Positions 12,680-25,950 of a stretch of DNA of 64,000 bases are shown one piece after another. The stretch covers positions 1 to 64,000 of the forward strand of contig NZ_QTJR01000003.1 in NCBI RefSeq assembly GCF_003382285.1, in the 5' to 3' direction. How positions within the stretch are numbered: the first letter of the stretch is position 1; each line of letters starts with the position of its first letter. The DNA comes from Lysobacter soli (lineage in GTDB: Bacteria; Pseudomonadota; Gammaproteobacteria; Xanthomonadales; Xanthomonadaceae). Under the pieces are notes generated by a model. The model ran no database searches and was not told where the DNA came from. It was given only the letters and a program-made list of their open reading frames with translations. The translations under genes were made by a program, and so were the position numbers.

Positions 12680-14965
12680 TCAGACCGTCGCCGGCAACAG
12701 CTTCTCCGGCTCGGCCTGCGCGGTGACGACCAGCTCGTCGTCCTTGACGTCGATACTGACCTTGCCGCCGTTGACCAGCTTGCCGAACAGCAGTTCGTCG
12801 GCCAGCGGGCGCTTGATCTTGTCCTGGATCACGCGGGCCATCGGACGGGCGCCCATGAGCGGATCGAAGCCATGCTGCGCCAGCCAGTCGCGTGCGGTCG
12901 GCGTGGCCGACAGCGACACGTCCTTCTCGTGCAACTGGGTCTCCAGCTCGATCAGGAACTTGTCCACCACGCGGAGGATGTGGTCGAAGCCCAGCGCCTG
13001 GAACTGCACGACCGCGTCGAGGCGGTTGCGGAATTCCGGCGTGAAGCTGCGGCGGATCACTTCCATCGCATCGGTCGAATGGTCCTGGCGCGTGAAGCCG
13101 ATCGTCCGGCGCGAGGCTTGCGCGGCACCGGCATTGGTCGTCATCACCAAGATCACGTTCTTGAAGTTCGCCTCGCGACCGTTGGTGTCGGTGAGGATGC
13201 CGCGATCCATGACCTGCAACAGGATGTTGAAGATGTCCGGATGCGCCTTTTCGACCTCGTCCAGCAGCAGCACGCAGTGCGGCGTCTTGACGATCTTCTC
13301 CGTCAGCAGGCCGCCCTGGTCGAAACCGACATAGCCCGGAGGCGCGCCGATCAGGCGGCTGACCGAGTGCGGCTCCATGTACTCGGACATGTCGAAGCGG
13401 ACCAGTTCGATGCCCAGCTGCAGCGCGAGCTGCTTGGTCACCTCGGTCTTGCCCACGCCGGTCGGGCCGGCGAACAGGAAGTTGCCGATCGGCTTGTCCG
13501 GATTGCCCAGGCCTGATCGCGCGAGCTTGATCGCCGAGGTCAGCGTATCGATCGCCGGATCCTGGCCGAAGATCACCATCTTCAGGTTGCGCTCGAGGTT
13601 CTTGAGCACGTCCTTGTCGGACGCCGAGACCTGCTTGGTCGGGATGCGCGCCATCTTGGCGACGATCGTCTCGATCTCCTCGACGTCGATCAGCGACTTG
13701 CGCACGTCATCGGCCAGCAGGCGCTGGCGAGCGCCGGCCTCGTCGATGACGTCGATGGCCTTGTCGGGCAGCAGGCGGTCGCCGATGTGCTTCACCGATA
13801 GGTCCACCGCGGCCTGCAGCGCGTCATCGGCGTAGGTCACGCCATGGTGCGCCTCGTACTTCGGCTTCAGGCCTTGCAGGATTTCATAGGCCTCGCCCAC
13901 CGTCGGCTCGACGATGTCGATCTTCTGGAAGCGACGCGCCAGGGCGCGGTCCTTCTCGAAGATGCCGCGGTATTCCTGGAACGTGGTCGAGCCGATGCAG
14001 CGCAGTTCGCCCGACGCCAGCGCCGGCTTGATGAGGTTGGAGGCGTCCATCGTGCCGCCGCTCGCCGAACCCGCACCGATGATGGTGTGGATCTCGTCGA
14101 TGAAGAGCACGGCCTCGGGCAGCTTCTTCAGCTGCGTCAGGACCGCCTTCAGGCGCTTCTCGAAGTCGCCCCGGTACTTGGTACCGGCCACCAGCGCGCC
14201 CAGGTCGAGCGAATAGATGGTGGCGTCCATCAGCACGTCGGGCACGTCGCCGTCGACGATGCGCTTGGCCAGGCCTTCGGCGATCGCCGTTTTGCCGACG
14301 CCGGCCTCGCCAACGTACAGCGGATTGTTCTTGCGGCGGCGGCACAGCACCTGGATGGTGCGCTCCACTTCGTCGGCGCGACCGACCAGCGGGTCGATCT
14401 TGCCGTCGCGCGCGAGCTGGTTGAGGTTCACCGCGAACTCCGCCAGGGCGTCGCCCTTGCCTTCGCCCTCGCCGCCTTCGCCCGACTGCGATTCGCCGTC
14501 TTCCTGCGAGGAGCGCGTGGGTTCCTGGCCGCCGTGCTTGGCGATGCCATGCGAGATGTAATTGACCACGTCCAGGCGGGCGACGTCCTGCTGGTTGAGG
14601 AAGTAGACCGCGTGGCTGTCCTTCTCGCCGAAGATCGCCACCAGCACGTTCGCGCCGGTGACCTCCTTCTTGCCGCTGGACTGCACGTGGTAGACCGCGC
14701 GCTGCAGCACTCGCTGGAAGCCCAGCGTGGGCTGCGTGTCGCGGTCGACGTCCTCGGGCAACACCGACACCGAGGTGGCGATGGCCTGCTCCAGGTCGGT
14801 GCGCAGGCGCTGGAAATCCACGCCGCATGCCTTGAGCACGGCTTCGGCCGATGGGTTGTCGAGCAGCGCCAACAGCAGGTGTTCGACCGTCATGTACTCG
14901 TGACGCGCCTCGCGGGCGCGCTTGTAGCACTGGCCGATGCTGTATTCGAGATCCTTGCTGAACAT
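12680..14965 (-). CDS. clpA: ATP-dependent Clp protease ATP-binding subunit ClpA
   Basis: ClpA unfolds substrates and feeds them to ClpP. The 761-residue protein has the N-domain (residues 1-145) that binds ClpS and an acidic Gly/Glu linker (150-172). AAA+ module D1 has Walker A at 219-226 (GEAGVGKT) and [15 protein letters not shown]2 has Walker A at 500-507 (GPTGVGKT) and [15 protein letters not shown]. The IGF loop needed to dock on ClpP is present ([10 protein letters not shown]). clpS lies 139 bp upstream on the same strand, the usual pair. Confidence 0.97.
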   Translation of the reverse strand: MFSKDLEYSIGQCYKRAREARHEYMTVEHLLLALLDNPSAEAVLKACGVDFQRLRTDLEQAIATSVSVLPEDVDRDTQPTLGFQRVLQRAVYHVQSSGKKEVTGANVLVAIFGEKDSHAVYFLNQQDVARLDVVNYISHGIAKHGGQEPTRSSQEDGESQSGEGGEGEGKGDALAEFAVNLNQLARDGKIDPLVGRADEVERTIQVLCRRRKNNPLYVGEAGVGKTAIAEGLAKRIVDGDVPDVLMDATIYSLDLGALVAGTKYRGDFEKRLKAVLTQLKKLPEAVLFIDEIHTIIGAGSASGGTMDASNLIKPALASGELRCIGSTTFQEYRGIFEKDRALARRFQKIDIVEPTVGEAYEILQGLKPKYEAHHGVTYADDALQAAVDLSVKHIGDRLLPDKAIDVIDEAGARQRLLADDVRKSLIDVEEIETIVAKMARIPTKQVSASDKDVLKNLERNLKMVIFGQDPAIDTLTSAIKLARSGLGNPDKPIGNFLFAGPTGVGKTEVTKQLALQLGIELVRFDMSEYMEPHSVSRLIGAPPGYVGFDQGGLLTEKIVKTPHCVLLLDEVEKAHPDIFNILLQVMDRGILTDTNGREANFKNVILVMTTNAGAAQASRRTIGFTRQDHSTDAMEVIRRSFTPEFRNRLDAVVQFQALGFDHILRVVDKFLIELETQLHEKDVSLSATPTARDWLAQHGFDPLMGARPMARVIQDKIKRPLADELLFGKLVNGGKVSIDVKDDELVVTAQAEPEKLLPATV

Positions 14966-15104
14966 GGTGGCGTAAGCCTCCGGAAAGCTACTGCCGTCCT
15001 AGATGGGGACGCACATGGGGAATTCCATGCTCGCCAGGCTTCGGGATCCGGGGTGGACCCCGCGGGTTCCGCCCTTATCGCTCAGGACGTACTGAGCAGG
15101 ACTT

Positions 15105-15425
15105 TTAGGCCTTTTCCATCGTGCACAGCAAGGGATGTTGGTTGAGTCTTGAAAATTCGTTCACCTGCGCCACTTTCGATTCTGCGACCTCGCGGGTGAA
15201 AACGCCGCAGACGCCACGCCCCCGGGTATGCACGTGCAGCATGATCTGGGTCGCCTTTTCGGCGTTCATCGCGAAAAAACGCATGAGAACCTCGACGACG
15301 AAGTCCATCGGCGTGTAATCGTCGTTCAGCAGCAGGACGGAATACAGCGGTGGCCGGGCGATTTCCGGCTTCCCCGTCTCCACCAGTACGCCGTGCTGGT
15401 GCTCGTGTTCGGTCTGTTTGGCCAT
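15105..15425 (-). CDS. clpS: ClpA adaptor protein ClpS
   Basis: ClpS delivers N-degron substrates to ClpAP. The 106-residue product has the family core: the substrate pocket around [13 protein letters not shown], then [28 protein letters not shown]. The ATG at 15425 follows a GC-rich stretch without a strong ribosome-binding site. Upstream in-frame codons would add 25 non-conserved residues. Together with aat and clpA it completes the N-end rule pathway here. Confidence 0.96.
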   Translation of the reverse strand: MAKQTEHEHQHGVLVETGKPEIARPPLYSVLLLNDDYTPMDFVVEVLMRFFAMNAEKATQIMLHVHTRGRGVCGVFTREVAESKVAQVNEFSRLNQHPLLCTMEKA

Positions 15426-15559
15426 GGGCGGGATTATAGGCCGCGCTGGAATGCCGCATCGCCCGCCCGCGTGGACGCCCGAGCCCGGCGGCCGGCACAA
15501 TGCCCTGATTCCTGCGGTCGTCGATCGCTCGCACCCTCTTCCACGCCAAGGACCGTTAC

Positions 15560-16060
15560 ATGCGATTTCACGCCCTCGCCGCCGCCCTGGCGTCGCTGTC
15601 GGTTTCGATGACCGCCTTCGCCGCCGACACGACGTCCACGCGTGAAACGGACCGTTCCGCCGATCCGGCCATCGCGCGGCAGCTCGACGCCCTGAAGTAT
15701 CAGTACGAAGTCGACGACGACGGCGACTACAAGCTCGCCTTCGACATGGACAACGGCCGCTCGCAGCTGGCGTTCGTGATCTCCGCCGTCGAAAGTTTCG
15801 GCGACATGAAGGTGCGCGAGGTCTGGGCGCCGGCGTATCGCGCGAGCGGCACGCAGTTTCCGGCGGAAGTCGCCAACAAGCTGCTCGAGGACAGCCACGC
15901 CAGCAAGCTCGGCGCGTGGGTCAAACAGGGCGACATGGCGGTATTCGTGGTGAAGCTGGCCTCCGACGCGAGCCAGGCCGATCTGTCCGACGCGCTCGAC
16001 TTCGTCCTGCGCACCGCAGACCAGATGGAAAACGAGCTGACCGGCAAGGACGAGTTCTGA
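15560..16060 (+). CDS. Secreted YbjN-like protein
   Basis: The 166-residue product has a cleavable signal peptide (residues 1-22, ending AFA). A single domain follows whose [20 protein letters not shown] and [12 protein letters not shown] segments resemble the YbjN / type III secretion chaperone-like family. Function is unknown. An AAGGA ribosome-binding site precedes the ATG. Its TGA shares one base with the ATG of nudJ, so it is the first gene of an operon with nudJ, mnmA and hflD. Confidence 0.7.
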   Translation: MRFHALAAALASLSVSMTAFAADTTSTRETDRSADPAIARQLDALKYQYEVDDDGDYKLAFDMDNGRSQLAFVISAVESFGDMKVREVWAPAYRASGTQFPAEVANKLLEDSHASKLGAWVKQGDMAVFVVKLASDASQADLSDALDFVLRTADQMENELTGKDEF

Positions 16061-16539
16061 TGACCTACCGTCAAGGCCGGTTCTGGCAGCCCGACGTCAC
16101 CGTGGCCACGGTGGTGGTCGATGGCGGCCGGCTGCTGATGGTCGAGGAGACGGTGGGTGGGAGGCTCGTCCTGAACCAGCCGGCCGGACACCTGGAGCCG
16201 GACGAGACGCTGATCGAAGCCGCGCTGCGCGAAACGCGCGAGGAAACCGGCTGGGACGTGCGCCTGACCGCCTTCGTCGGGGCGTACCAGTGGAAGGCGC
16301 CGGTCAATCCGGACGGAAGCGGCGGCCGCCATTACCTGCGTTTCGCCTTCGCCGCCGAGCCGGTGGCGCACGATCCTTCACGAACGCTCGATGAGGGCAT
16401 CGTGCGCGCCGTGTGGATGACGCCGAGCGAACTGCAGGCCGCGCACGAACGCCACCGCAGTCCGCTGGTCTGGCGCGTCGCGGCCGACTTCCTCGGCGGC
16501 AAGCGGCATTCCCTGGACATCACGCAGCACATCGCATGA
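16060..16539 (+). CDS. nudJ: Nudix hydrolase, NudJ-like phosphatase
   Basis: Nudix enzymes hydrolyse nucleoside diphosphates linked to another moiety. NudJ acts on nucleoside tri- and diphosphates and on a thiamine pyrimidine diphosphate. The Nudix box lies at residues 43-65 (GHLEP...REETGW, with all REUXEE positions conserved) in a 159-residue protein. The gene directly precedes mnmA with a 4-bp ATGA overlap, as nudJ (ymfB) precedes mnmA in E. coli; this supports the subfamily call. Confidence 0.85.
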   Translation: MTYRQGRFWQPDVTVATVVVDGGRLLMVEETVGGRLVLNQPAGHLEPDETLIEAALRETREETGWDVRLTAFVGAYQWKAPVNPDGSGGRHYLRFAFAAEPVAHDPSRTLDEGIVRAVWMTPSELQAAHERHRSPLVWRVAADFLGGKRHSLDITQHIA

Positions 16540-17669
16540 GCACGGCACCGCGCACTGCAGTCCGTACGGTAGTCGGCATGTCCGGAGGCGTCGATTCCTC
16601 CGTTGCCGCGCTGCGCCTGCGCGACGAGGACGAGCCGATCGCCGGCTTGTTCATGCAGAACTGGGACGACGATGGTTCCGGCGACTGCCGCGCCGAGGAC
16701 GATCGCCGCGACGCCGTCGCAGTGAGCGGCCGGCTCGGCATTCCGATCCATTTCCGCGATTTCTCCGGCGAATACTGGAAGGGTGTGTTCGAGCACTTCC
16801 TCGCCGAATACGCCGCGGGCCGCACGCCGAACCCGGACGTGCTGTGCAACCGCGAGATCAAGTTCAAGCATTTCCTCGACGCGGCGCGCGCGCTGGGCGC
16901 GGAGTTCATCGCGACCGGGCATTACGCCCGCGTCGAGGCGCGCGACGGCCGTCATCTGCTGCTGCGTGCAGTGGATAGGAGCAAGGACCAGAGCTACTTC
17001 CTGCACCAGCTCGGGCAGGCGCAGCTGTCGGCGACGAAGTTCCCGCTCGGCCGGCTGCTCAAGCGCGACGTGCGCCAGATGGCGCTCGACGCCGGCCTGC
17101 CGACGGCGGCGAAGAAGGATTCCACCGGCATCTGCTTCATCGGCGAGCGCGACTTCCGCGAGTTCCTCGGCCGCTACCTGCCCGCGCGCGAAGGCGAGAT
17201 GCGTACGCCCGACGGCCAGGTCATCGGGCGGCATCCGGGCGTGTTCTATTTCACGCTGGGCCAGCGCGAAGGACTGAACATCGGCGGTGTTCGCGGCTTC
17301 GAAGCGGCGCCGTGGTACGTAGTAGGCAAGGACGTCGGCGAGAACGTGCTGTACGTCGACCAGGGCAGCGATAGCCCGTGGCTGCATTCGCAGGCGCTGT
17401 GGTCGGAAGCGGCGCACTGGATCGCGGGCAGCCCGCCGGCGAAGCGGTTCGAGTGCACGGCGCAGACGCGCTACCGGCAGGCCGACGAAGCCTGCGAGGT
17501 CGATGTCCGCGATGACGGCACGCTGTCGGTGCGGTTCGCCCGCGCGCAGCGCGCGGTCACGCCCGGACAATCCCTGGTGCTTTACGACGGCGATGTCTGC
17601 CTGGGCGGCGCGGTGATCGCCGCCACTGACGCGCCCCTGGAAGAACGATTGAAGGCTCGAGCTGCATGA
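16536..17669 (+). CDS. mnmA: tRNA-specific 2-thiouridylase MnmA
   Basis: MnmA thiolates U34 of tRNA-Lys, -Glu and -Gln using sulfur relayed through the Tus proteins. The PP-loop [10 protein letters not shown] is near residues 16-25. The catalytic cysteines are C104 ([12 protein letters not shown]) and C200 ([11 protein letters not shown]). Length is 377 aa, full size. It overlaps nudJ upstream and hflD downstream by 4 bp each (ATGA), so the three are translationally coupled. Confidence 0.97.
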   Translation: MSTAPRTAVRTVVGMSGGVDSSVAALRLRDEDEPIAGLFMQNWDDDGSGDCRAEDDRRDAVAVSGRLGIPIHFRDFSGEYWKGVFEHFLAEYAAGRTPNPDVLCNREIKFKHFLDAARALGAEFIATGHYARVEARDGRHLLLRAVDRSKDQSYFLHQLGQAQLSATKFPLGRLLKRDVRQMALDAGLPTAAKKDSTGICFIGERDFREFLGRYLPAREGEMRTPDGQVIGRHPGVFYFTLGQREGLNIGGVRGFEAAPWYVVGKDVGENVLYVDQGSDSPWLHSQALWSEAAHWIAGSPPAKRFECTAQTRYRQADEACEVDVRDDGTLSVRFARAQRAVTPGQSLVLYDGDVCLGGAVIAATDAPLEERLKARAA

Positions 17670-18286
17670 CCCAGAACACGTCGATGTCCACGCGCGTCCT
17701 CGCCCTCGCCGGCCTCGTGCAGGCCCTGGCCCAGGTACGTCGCGTGGCGGACACCGGACAGGCCAACGCCGCCATCCTCACCACCGCGATGGATTCGGTG
17801 TTCCGCATCGATGCGCCCTCGCCGAGGGCCGTCTACGGCGACGTCGAGGCGCTGCGCCCGGGCCTGACGTTGTTGCGCGACTACTTCGGCAGCTCGCAAC
17901 GCGACGAACAGCTGCCCCGGCTGGTGCTGGCGGTGATGCAGCTGGAACGCCGTTTCGTGCGCGACGACGACATGGGCCGCCGCGTGCAGTCGGGCATCCG
18001 CGCGCAGGCCGGCAATGCCGAGCGCATGGGAAGCACGCATCCGGACGTGATGGCGGCGCTGGGTTCGCTCTACGCCGAAACGCTCAGCCACCTGCGTCCG
18101 CGCGTGCTCGTGCAGGGCAACCCGCACTACTTGGGCCAGGCGAACGTGGTGTCGGAAGTGCGCGCGATCCTTCTCGCGGCCGTGCGATCGGCCGTGCTCT
18201 GGCGCCAGTGCGGCGGCAGCCTCTGGGATTTCCTGCTGCGTCGCCGCGACCTGCTGGCCGCCGTTCGGGACCACCTGGAAGGCTGA
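17666..18286 (+). CDS. hflD: High-frequency lysogenization protein HflD homolog
   Basis: HflD is a peripheral inner-membrane protein named for its effect on lambda CII; its housekeeping role is unclear. The 206-residue helical protein has [20 protein letters not shown], the [11 protein letters not shown] segment and a C-terminal [20 protein letters not shown] helix, all typical of the family. The mnmA-hflD pairing matches E. coli. Confidence 0.93.
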   Translation: MTQNTSMSTRVLALAGLVQALAQVRRVADTGQANAAILTTAMDSVFRIDAPSPRAVYGDVEALRPGLTLLRDYFGSSQRDEQLPRLVLAVMQLERRFVRDDDMGRRVQSGIRAQAGNAERMGSTHPDVMAALGSLYAETLSHLRPRVLVQGNPHYLGQANVVSEVRAILLAAVRSAVLWRQCGGSLWDFLLRRRDLLAAVRDHLEG

Positions 18287-18325
18287 TATCCCCGGCGGTG
18301 CGCTGATCGCGATGTGCGTTCCCGG

Positions 18326-18445
18326 TCAGCCCGTGACCGCGCCCGCCGCCACCGCCCACCAGACCGCGGCCCCCAATGCCGCGAGTATCGTCCAGCGCAT
18401 TGCCTGCTCCACCCGGTCTGACCGGGCCGGCTTGTCCGTTCTCAT
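18326..18445 (-). CDS. Small membrane protein, 39 residues
   Basis: A short gene with a strong AGGGGGAA ribosome-binding site 5 bases before ATG 18445. The product has a charged N-terminus (MRTDKPARSDRVEQAMR) and one membrane helix (WTILAALGAAVWWAVAAGAV). I do not recognise it. It is convergent with hflD and lies about 240 bp downstream of the acnB terminator. Confidence 0.6.
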   Translation of the reverse strand: MRTDKPARSDRVEQAMRWTILAALGAAVWWAVAAGAVTG

Positions 18446-18628
18446 GTCGCTTCCCCCTGCGTGCCGCCTATGAGATAGCGGCACAGGACGCAAGTCCTTG
18501 ACTGTTGTCACGCAGTGGATCGGAACCGGCGGCCAGAAGTCGCGGTTTGTTCGCGGACTGCGACGCCGGGCGCAGGTTGTTGCGCGGTGCGTCATTCGCC
18601 GCTTCCGCCGGCTACCCAATGCCAGAAC

Positions 18629-18656
18629 AAAAACCCCGGCCGAAGCCGGGGTTTTT
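18629..18656 (-). terminator. Terminator after acnB
   Basis: A perfect 12-bp stem with GNRA-like loop CGAA (18629-18640 with 18645-18656), flanked by A/T tracts on both strands. It ends the acnB transcript. Confidence 0.85.
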
Positions 18657-18682
18657 CGTTTGTCGCATGAAGCCGTCGCCGA

Positions 18683-21280
18683 TCAGGCCGCGACCGTCTC
18701 CGCTACCTGGCGGTAATCCTCGATCTGGTCGAAGTTCATGTAGCGGTAGATCTCGGCGCCCTTCGCATTGATCACGCCGATGTCGGCCATGTATTCCTCG
18801 CGCGTCGGGATGCGGCCCAGGCGCGAGCAGATGGCGGCCAGCTCGGCCGAACCCAGGTACACGTTGGTGTTGCGGCCCAGGCGGTTCGGGAAGTTGCGGG
18901 TCGAGGTGGAGAACACCGTCGCGCCCTCGCGCGCCTGCGCCTGGTTGCCCATGCACAGCGAGCAGCCCGGCATTTCCATGCGCGCGCCGGCCGTGCCGAA
19001 GGTGCCGTAGTGGCCTTCCTTCGTCAGCTCGGAGGCGTCCATCTTGGTCGGCGGGGCGACCCATAGGCGCGTCGGGATGTCGCGCTTGCCTTCCAGCAGC
19101 TTCGCGGCGGCGCGGAAGTGGCCGATGTTGGTCATGCACGAACCGATGAACACTTCGTCGATCTTCGCGCCCGCGACGTCGGACAGCGTCTTCACGTCGT
19201 CCGGATCGTTCGGGCAGGCGAGGATCGGCTCGACGATCTGGTTCAGGTCGATCTCGATGACCGCGGCGTACTCGGCATCGGCGTCGCCTTCCAGCAGCTG
19301 GGGGTTGGCCAGCCACGCTTCCATCGCCTTGATGCGGCGGGCCAGCGAGCGCGGATCGGCGTAGCCCTCGGCGATCATCCACTTCAGCAGCGTGATGTTG
19401 CTGGTGAGGTATTCGATGATCGGCTCCTTGTCTAGCTTCACCGTGCAGCCGGCGGCCGAACGCTCGGCCGAGGCGTCGGACAGCTCGAACGCCTGTTCGA
19501 CCTTCAGGTGCGGCAGGCCTTCGATTTCGAGGATGCGGCCGGAGAAGATGTTCTTCTTGCCCTGCTTGGCGACGGTGAGCAGGCCCTGCTTGATCGCGGC
19601 CAGCGGGATCGCGTTGACCAGGTCGCGCAGCGTGACGCCCGGCTGCATCTCACCCTTGAAGCGCACCAGCACCGATTCCGGCATGTCCAGCGGCATGACG
19701 CCGGTGGCCGCCGCGAACGCGACCAGGCCCGAGCCGGCCGGGAACGAGATGCCCACCGGGAAGCGCGTGTGCGAGTCGCCGCCGGTGCCGACGGTGTCGG
19801 GCAGCAGCATGCGGTTGAGCCAGCTGTGGATCACGCCGTCGCCCGGGCGCAGCGCGATGCCGCCACGGTTGCTGATGAAGGCGGGCAGCTCGTGGTGCGT
19901 CTTCACGTCCACCGGCTTCGGGTAGGCGGCGGTGTGGCAGAACGACTGCATGACCAGGTCGGCCGAGAAGCCCAGGCACGCCAGGTCCTTCAGCTCGTCG
20001 CGGGTCATCGGGCCGGTGGTGTCCTGTGAACCGACCGAGGTCATCTTCGGCTCGCAGTACGTGCCCGGGCGGATGCCTTGCTGCGTACCGTTAACTTCGG
20101 GCAGGCCGCAGGCGCGACCGACCATCTTCTGCGCCAGCGAGTAGCCCTTGCCGGTGTCGGCGGGGTTCTGCGGAAGGCGGAACAGCGTCGACGGCGCCAA
20201 GCCCAGCGCTTCGCGCGCCTTGGCGGTCAGGCCGCGGCCGACGATCAGCGGGATGCGGCCGCCGGCGCGGACTTCGTCGAACAGCACGTCCGACTTCACC
20301 GAGAACTCGGCGATGACTTCACCGTTCTTCAGCGCACGGCCCTCGTACGGACGCAGCTCGACCACGTCGCCCATGTGCATCTGCGACACGTCGAGTTCGA
20401 TCGGCAGCGCGCCGGCGTCTTCCATGGTGTTGTAGAAGATCGGCGCGATCTTCGAACCCAGGCACACGCCGCCGAAGCGCTTGTTCGGGATGAAGGGGAT
20501 GTCCTCGCCGGTGAACCACAGCACCGAGTTGGTGGCGGACTTGCGGCTGGAACCGGTGCCGACGACGTCGCCGACGTAGGCGACCAGGTAGCCCTTGGCC
20601 TTCAGCGATTCGATGAAGGCGACCGGGCCCCGCTTGCCGTCTTCTTCCGGCTCGATGCCGTCGCGCTTGTTCTTCAGCATCGCCAGCGCGTGCAGCGGGA
20701 TGTCCGGGCGCGTGGTCGCGTCGGGGGCCGGCGACAGGTCGTCGGTGTTGGTCTCGCCGGTCACCTTGAACACCGTGATGGTCATCGACTCCGGCACTTC
20801 CGGACGGCTGGTGAACCACTCGGCGTCGGCCCAGCTCTGCAGCACGGCCTTGGCGTTGGCGTTGCCCTTCTCGGCCTTTTCCTGCACGTCGTGGAACGCG
20901 TCGAACATCAGCAGCGTGTGCTTGAGCGCGTTGGCTGCGACGGTGCCGACCTCGGCGTCGTCCAGCAGTTCCACCAGCGGGTGGATGTTGTAGCCGCCGA
21001 GCATCGTGCCCAGCAGCTCGGTGGCGCGGGCGCGCGAGATCAGCGCGTTCTTCTCGGTGCCGAAGGCGACGGCAGCGAGGTAGGACGCCTTCACCTTCGC
21101 GGCATCGTCCACGCCGGCCGGCACGCGGTTCGTGATGAGGTCGAGCAGGAAGCCTTCCTCGCCCGCCGGCGGTGCCTTCAGCAGTTCGATGACGTCGGCG
21201 GTCTGCTGCGCGGTGAGCGGCAGCGGGGGGATGCCCAGCGCGGCGCGCTCGGCAACGTGGTGGCGATAGGCTTCCAACAT
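18683..21280 (-). CDS. acnB: Aconitate hydratase B / 2-methylisocitrate dehydratase
   Basis: AcnB is the main TCA-cycle aconitase, a [4Fe-4S] enzyme. The 865-residue product shows the AcnB-type order, with the swivel domain first. Motifs include [61 protein letters not shown] and near the end the cluster cysteines in [11 protein letters not shown] and [12 protein letters not shown]. The ATG at 21280 has a GGAGAGAACC ribosome-binding site. It is only 38 bp downstream of vapC on the same strand with no visible terminator between, so read-through from the vapBC promoter is likely. Confidence 0.97.
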   Translation of the reverse strand: MLEAYRHHVAERAALGIPPLPLTAQQTADVIELLKAPPAGEEGFLLDLITNRVPAGVDDAAKVKASYLAAVAFGTEKNALISRARATELLGTMLGGYNIHPLVELLDDAEVGTVAANALKHTLLMFDAFHDVQEKAEKGNANAKAVLQSWADAEWFTSRPEVPESMTITVFKVTGETNTDDLSPAPDATTRPDIPLHALAMLKNKRDGIEPEEDGKRGPVAFIESLKAKGYLVAYVGDVVGTGSSRKSATNSVLWFTGEDIPFIPNKRFGGVCLGSKIAPIFYNTMEDAGALPIELDVSQMHMGDVVELRPYEGRALKNGEVIAEFSVKSDVLFDEVRAGGRIPLIVGRGLTAKAREALGLAPSTLFRLPQNPADTGKGYSLAQKMVGRACGLPEVNGTQQGIRPGTYCEPKMTSVGSQDTTGPMTRDELKDLACLGFSADLVMQSFCHTAAYPKPVDVKTHHELPAFISNRGGIALRPGDGVIHSWLNRMLLPDTVGTGGDSHTRFPVGISFPAGSGLVAFAAATGVMPLDMPESVLVRFKGEMQPGVTLRDLVNAIPLAAIKQGLLTVAKQGKKNIFSGRILEIEGLPHLKVEQAFELSDASAERSAAGCTVKLDKEPIIEYLTSNITLLKWMIAEGYADPRSLARRIKAMEAWLANPQLLEGDADAEYAAVIEIDLNQIVEPILACPNDPDDVKTLSDVAGAKIDEVFIGSCMTNIGHFRAAAKLLEGKRDIPTRLWVAPPTKMDASELTKEGHYGTFGTAGARMEMPGCSLCMGNQAQAREGATVFSTSTRNFPNRLGRNTNVYLGSAELAAICSRLGRIPTREEYMADIGVINAKGAEIYRYMNFDQIEDYRQVAETVAA

Positions 21281-21318
21281 GGTTCTCTCCAGGAAAAGCG
21301 TCAGTTCGAGTGTTTGGT

Positions 21319-21783
21319 TCAAGCGGCCGGCGTGCCCGCCAACGTCTTGGGCACGATGATCTTCAGGCCCTTGAAGTAGTCGCGGAAAAACCCGGCATCG
21401 CGGGTGATGAGGCCGGCGCACTGCAGCAGCGCATGGGCGCCGACGATGAAGTCAGGGACGGTTCGCGGCGAGAGCGGGCTGCCCTGCCCCGCGGCGCGAC
21501 GCTGGTTGAAGCGGCGCTGCATCTCGCCGGCGCGGATCGCCGAGCGGCGCTCCACGGGCAGGTAGCGCATGCCCATCTCCTCGACGACGTCCATGATGTC
21601 GGTGCCGTGGCCGAGGCCGGCGGTGATCTCGCTGACCACCACGTCGCACAGCACGACCGGGCCCTGCGCCAGCGCGTCGCGGACGCACTGCTCCGCGGCG
21701 TCGGCCATGCCGGCGTCTTCGCCGAGCAGGTCGATCAGGACGGACGTGTCGATCGCGATGGTGTTGCTGGCCGCGGTGGTCAT
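21319..21783 (-). CDS. vapC: PIN-domain protein, VapC-type toxin
   Basis: PIN-domain toxins are Mg-dependent ribonucleases, often cutting tRNA or rRNA. The 154-residue product has the four acidic positions of the fold: Asp in [12 protein letters not shown], Glu in VVSEITAG, Asp in [11 protein letters not shown] and Asp in LITRDAGFF. An AbrB-type antitoxin gene precedes it by 4 bp, the normal VapBC order. The target is unknown. It is intact, so it may be active. Confidence 0.88.
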   Translation of the reverse strand: MTTAASNTIAIDTSVLIDLLGEDAGMADAAEQCVRDALAQGPVVLCDVVVSEITAGLGHGTDIMDVVEEMGMRYLPVERRSAIRAGEMQRRFNQRRAAGQGSPLSPRTVPDFIVGAHALLQCAGLITRDAGFFRDYFKGLKIIVPKTLAGTPAA

Positions 21784-21787
21784 CGCG

Positions 21788-22033
21788 TCAGACGTCCACC
21801 GGGTCGCCCGGGGCGCGCCCGCGCAGTTCGCGCATGACGTCGTCGGTGGTCACGCCTTCGGGCAGCTTGAACCGGCCGCGGGCACGCGAAATCGCATCGT
21901 CGACGTTCTTGCGCAGGATGATGCGCCCGCCTTCCAGTTCCACCTTCAGATGGGTGCCCTTGGTCAGGCCCAGTGCGTCGCGCACGGCCTTGGGCAGCGT
22001 GATCTGGCCACGCTCGGCCACGATGGCTTCCAC
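21788..22033 (-). CDS. vapB: AbrB/MazE-type antitoxin, VapB
   Basis: A swapped-hairpin AbrB-family DNA-binding protein (VAERGQITLPKAVRDALGL, then LKVELEGGRIILRK) with a C-terminal tail that would wrap the PIN toxin. The GTG at 22033 has an excellent GGGAGG ribosome-binding site at 6 bases and gives 81 aa. An upstream ATG at 22093 would start inside the likely promoter. It sits directly before vapC. The promoter upstream contains an inverted repeat suited to autoregulation. Confidence 0.87.
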   Translation of the reverse strand: MEAIVAERGQITLPKAVRDALGLTKGTHLKVELEGGRIILRKNVDDAISRARGRFKLPEGVTTDDVMRELRGRAPGDPVDV

Positions 22034-22073
22034 GGTCGACCTCCCGGCTTGATGGTTGCGTACCGACGGATTC

Positions 22074-22113
22074 GGTATGCATGAATGATACATACCTTCT
22101 CGCCCATACTCAA
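22074..22113 (-). promoter_or_regulatory. vapBC promoter with overlapping operator
   Basis: On the minus strand a -35 TTGAGT (22108-22113) and a -10 TATCAT (22085-22090) are separated by exactly 17 bp. An inverted repeat GGTATG-N11-CATACC (22074-22096) spans the -10 box, where a VapB-VapC complex could repress. The divergent acnA start lies 155 bp away. Confidence 0.6.
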
Positions 22114-22268
22114 TTCAACATGGCAACGCAAGCGCACAATAGGAGCCCTGTTCAGGATGTAAGACCATCGTCCGGTCGGCGTGTTAACGCGCGCAGCGGA
22201 TAATCGACCGGGTCTTGTCCCCTCTCCGAGCCAGACTCGCCATTCAGCCCAGCCGCCAGGAGGCCCCC

Positions 22269-25034
<2,766 letters not shown>

Positions 25035-25054
25035 CTCCGGAACGGCGGAAGCCG

Positions 25055-25116
25055 GCCCGCCGCTCACGCGGCGGGCGTTCAGAAGGACGCGCGGCAGTGC
25101 CGCGCAGCCGTCCTTC
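25055..25116 (+). terminator. Tandem hairpins after acnA
   Basis: Two hairpins follow acnA: a 9-bp stem (25055-25063 with 25068-25076), then a longer structure (25082-25089 with 25109-25116, enclosing a CGCGG/CCGCG stem), ending in TTCCTT. Probably the acnA terminator. Confidence 0.5.
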
Positions 25117-25124
25117 CTTACCCA

Positions 25125-25182
25125 CCACGGCGGAATCCTGCATTACGTGCTGCGCCAGCTGGCAGCCAAGAAGGGGTTGTAA
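25125..25182 (+). pseudogene. Orphan duplicate of the acnA 3' end
   Basis: These 58 bp match the last 58 bp of acnA (24977-25034) at 53 positions, including the stop codon. The encoded tail reads [18 protein letters not shown] instead of ending KSL. No open frame continues upstream, so it is a remnant and not a gene. It suggests past recombination or replacement involving a second acnA allele. Confidence 0.85.
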
Positions 25183-25201
25183 CCCACGCCTTTGTTTGAA
25201 G

Positions 25202-25237
25202 CCCCTCTCCCATCGGGAGAGGGGTTGGGGTGAGGGT
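25202..25237. repeat. Intergenic palindromic repeat of the CCCTCTCCC/GGGAGAGGG type
   Basis: A 10-bp perfect palindrome (25202-25211 with 25215-25224) followed by TTGGGGTGAGG. From memory this is a common dispersed element between genes in xanthomonads and other proteobacteria. Here it lies just past the orphan acnA tail. Confidence 0.6.
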
Positions 25238-25320
25238 CGGCGGAGTTTCGACGCCGACGCCGCCCGCTCCAATGATCAGCCCGCGCCTCGGGCTGGTCGG
25301 CGTGTAGACGCAGCCAAACG

Positions 25321-25764
25321 CTACAACCGCCCGACCCACTCCACGCTCGTCATCCGCCACTGGCCATCGACCTCGCGCCATCCGGTCGTGACGTCGTACA
25401 GCCTTGCCGTATCGGGCAGCAACTGCCCAGAACTGCCGGTCAGCGCGACGTTGAATTTCGCCGTCGCATGTCCGGGCGTCATGTCGATCGAGATCGGCCC
25501 CACGTTCGCGCCGATCGCGCCATGGCGAAGGAACATCAGCTGCGCCAGGCGGCGCGCACCATTGCGATCCAGCCCGGTAGGCCCGACGAAATCCTCGGCC
25601 AGCACCTCGTCCAGCGCCGCGGTGTCCTTCTGCTCGATCGCGGCCTGCAGTTCGCCCATCGTTTCCCGCAGGCGCTCCTCCGGCGGAGTGCGCCCGCAGG
25701 CGACCGTCAGGAGCGCCAGGCACGCAGCCACGACCACGCCTAAGAAAACCCGTCCCTTCCACAT
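25321..25764 (-). CDS. NTF2/SnoaL-like lipoprotein
   Basis: The 147-residue product starts at 25764 after an AAGGGG ribosome-binding site. A lipobox (LLTVAC, lipidated Cys at about 23) marks it as a lipoprotein. Residues 30-147 look like an NTF2/SnoaL-type alpha-beta domain (RLRETMGELQAAIEQKDTAA, then DEVLAEDFVG, and at the end WREVDGQWRMTSVEW). No enzymatic residues can be assigned. It is divergent from rpfB with a 186-bp gap and convergent with acnA. Confidence 0.8.
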   Translation of the reverse strand: MWKGRVFLGVVVAACLALLTVACGRTPPEERLRETMGELQAAIEQKDTAALDEVLAEDFVGPTGLDRNGARRLAQLMFLRHGAIGANVGPISIDMTPGHATAKFNVALTGSSGQLLPDTARLYDVTTGWREVDGQWRMTSVEWVGRL

Positions 25765-25950
25765 TCCAATCGTTCCCCTTCGCATCGCACGACCACTCCA
25801 TCCTGCCATGGAGCGTCGGCGCCAAAACCACGCCGCACCGCGCCTTGCCAGTCCTCGCGCCCCATGCTCCAATCCAGAGAAACCGTACGGTGGAGCATCC
25901 ATGGAATGCGACCGACGGACCTGATCAACAGCGATGGAGAGGGGATCGCG

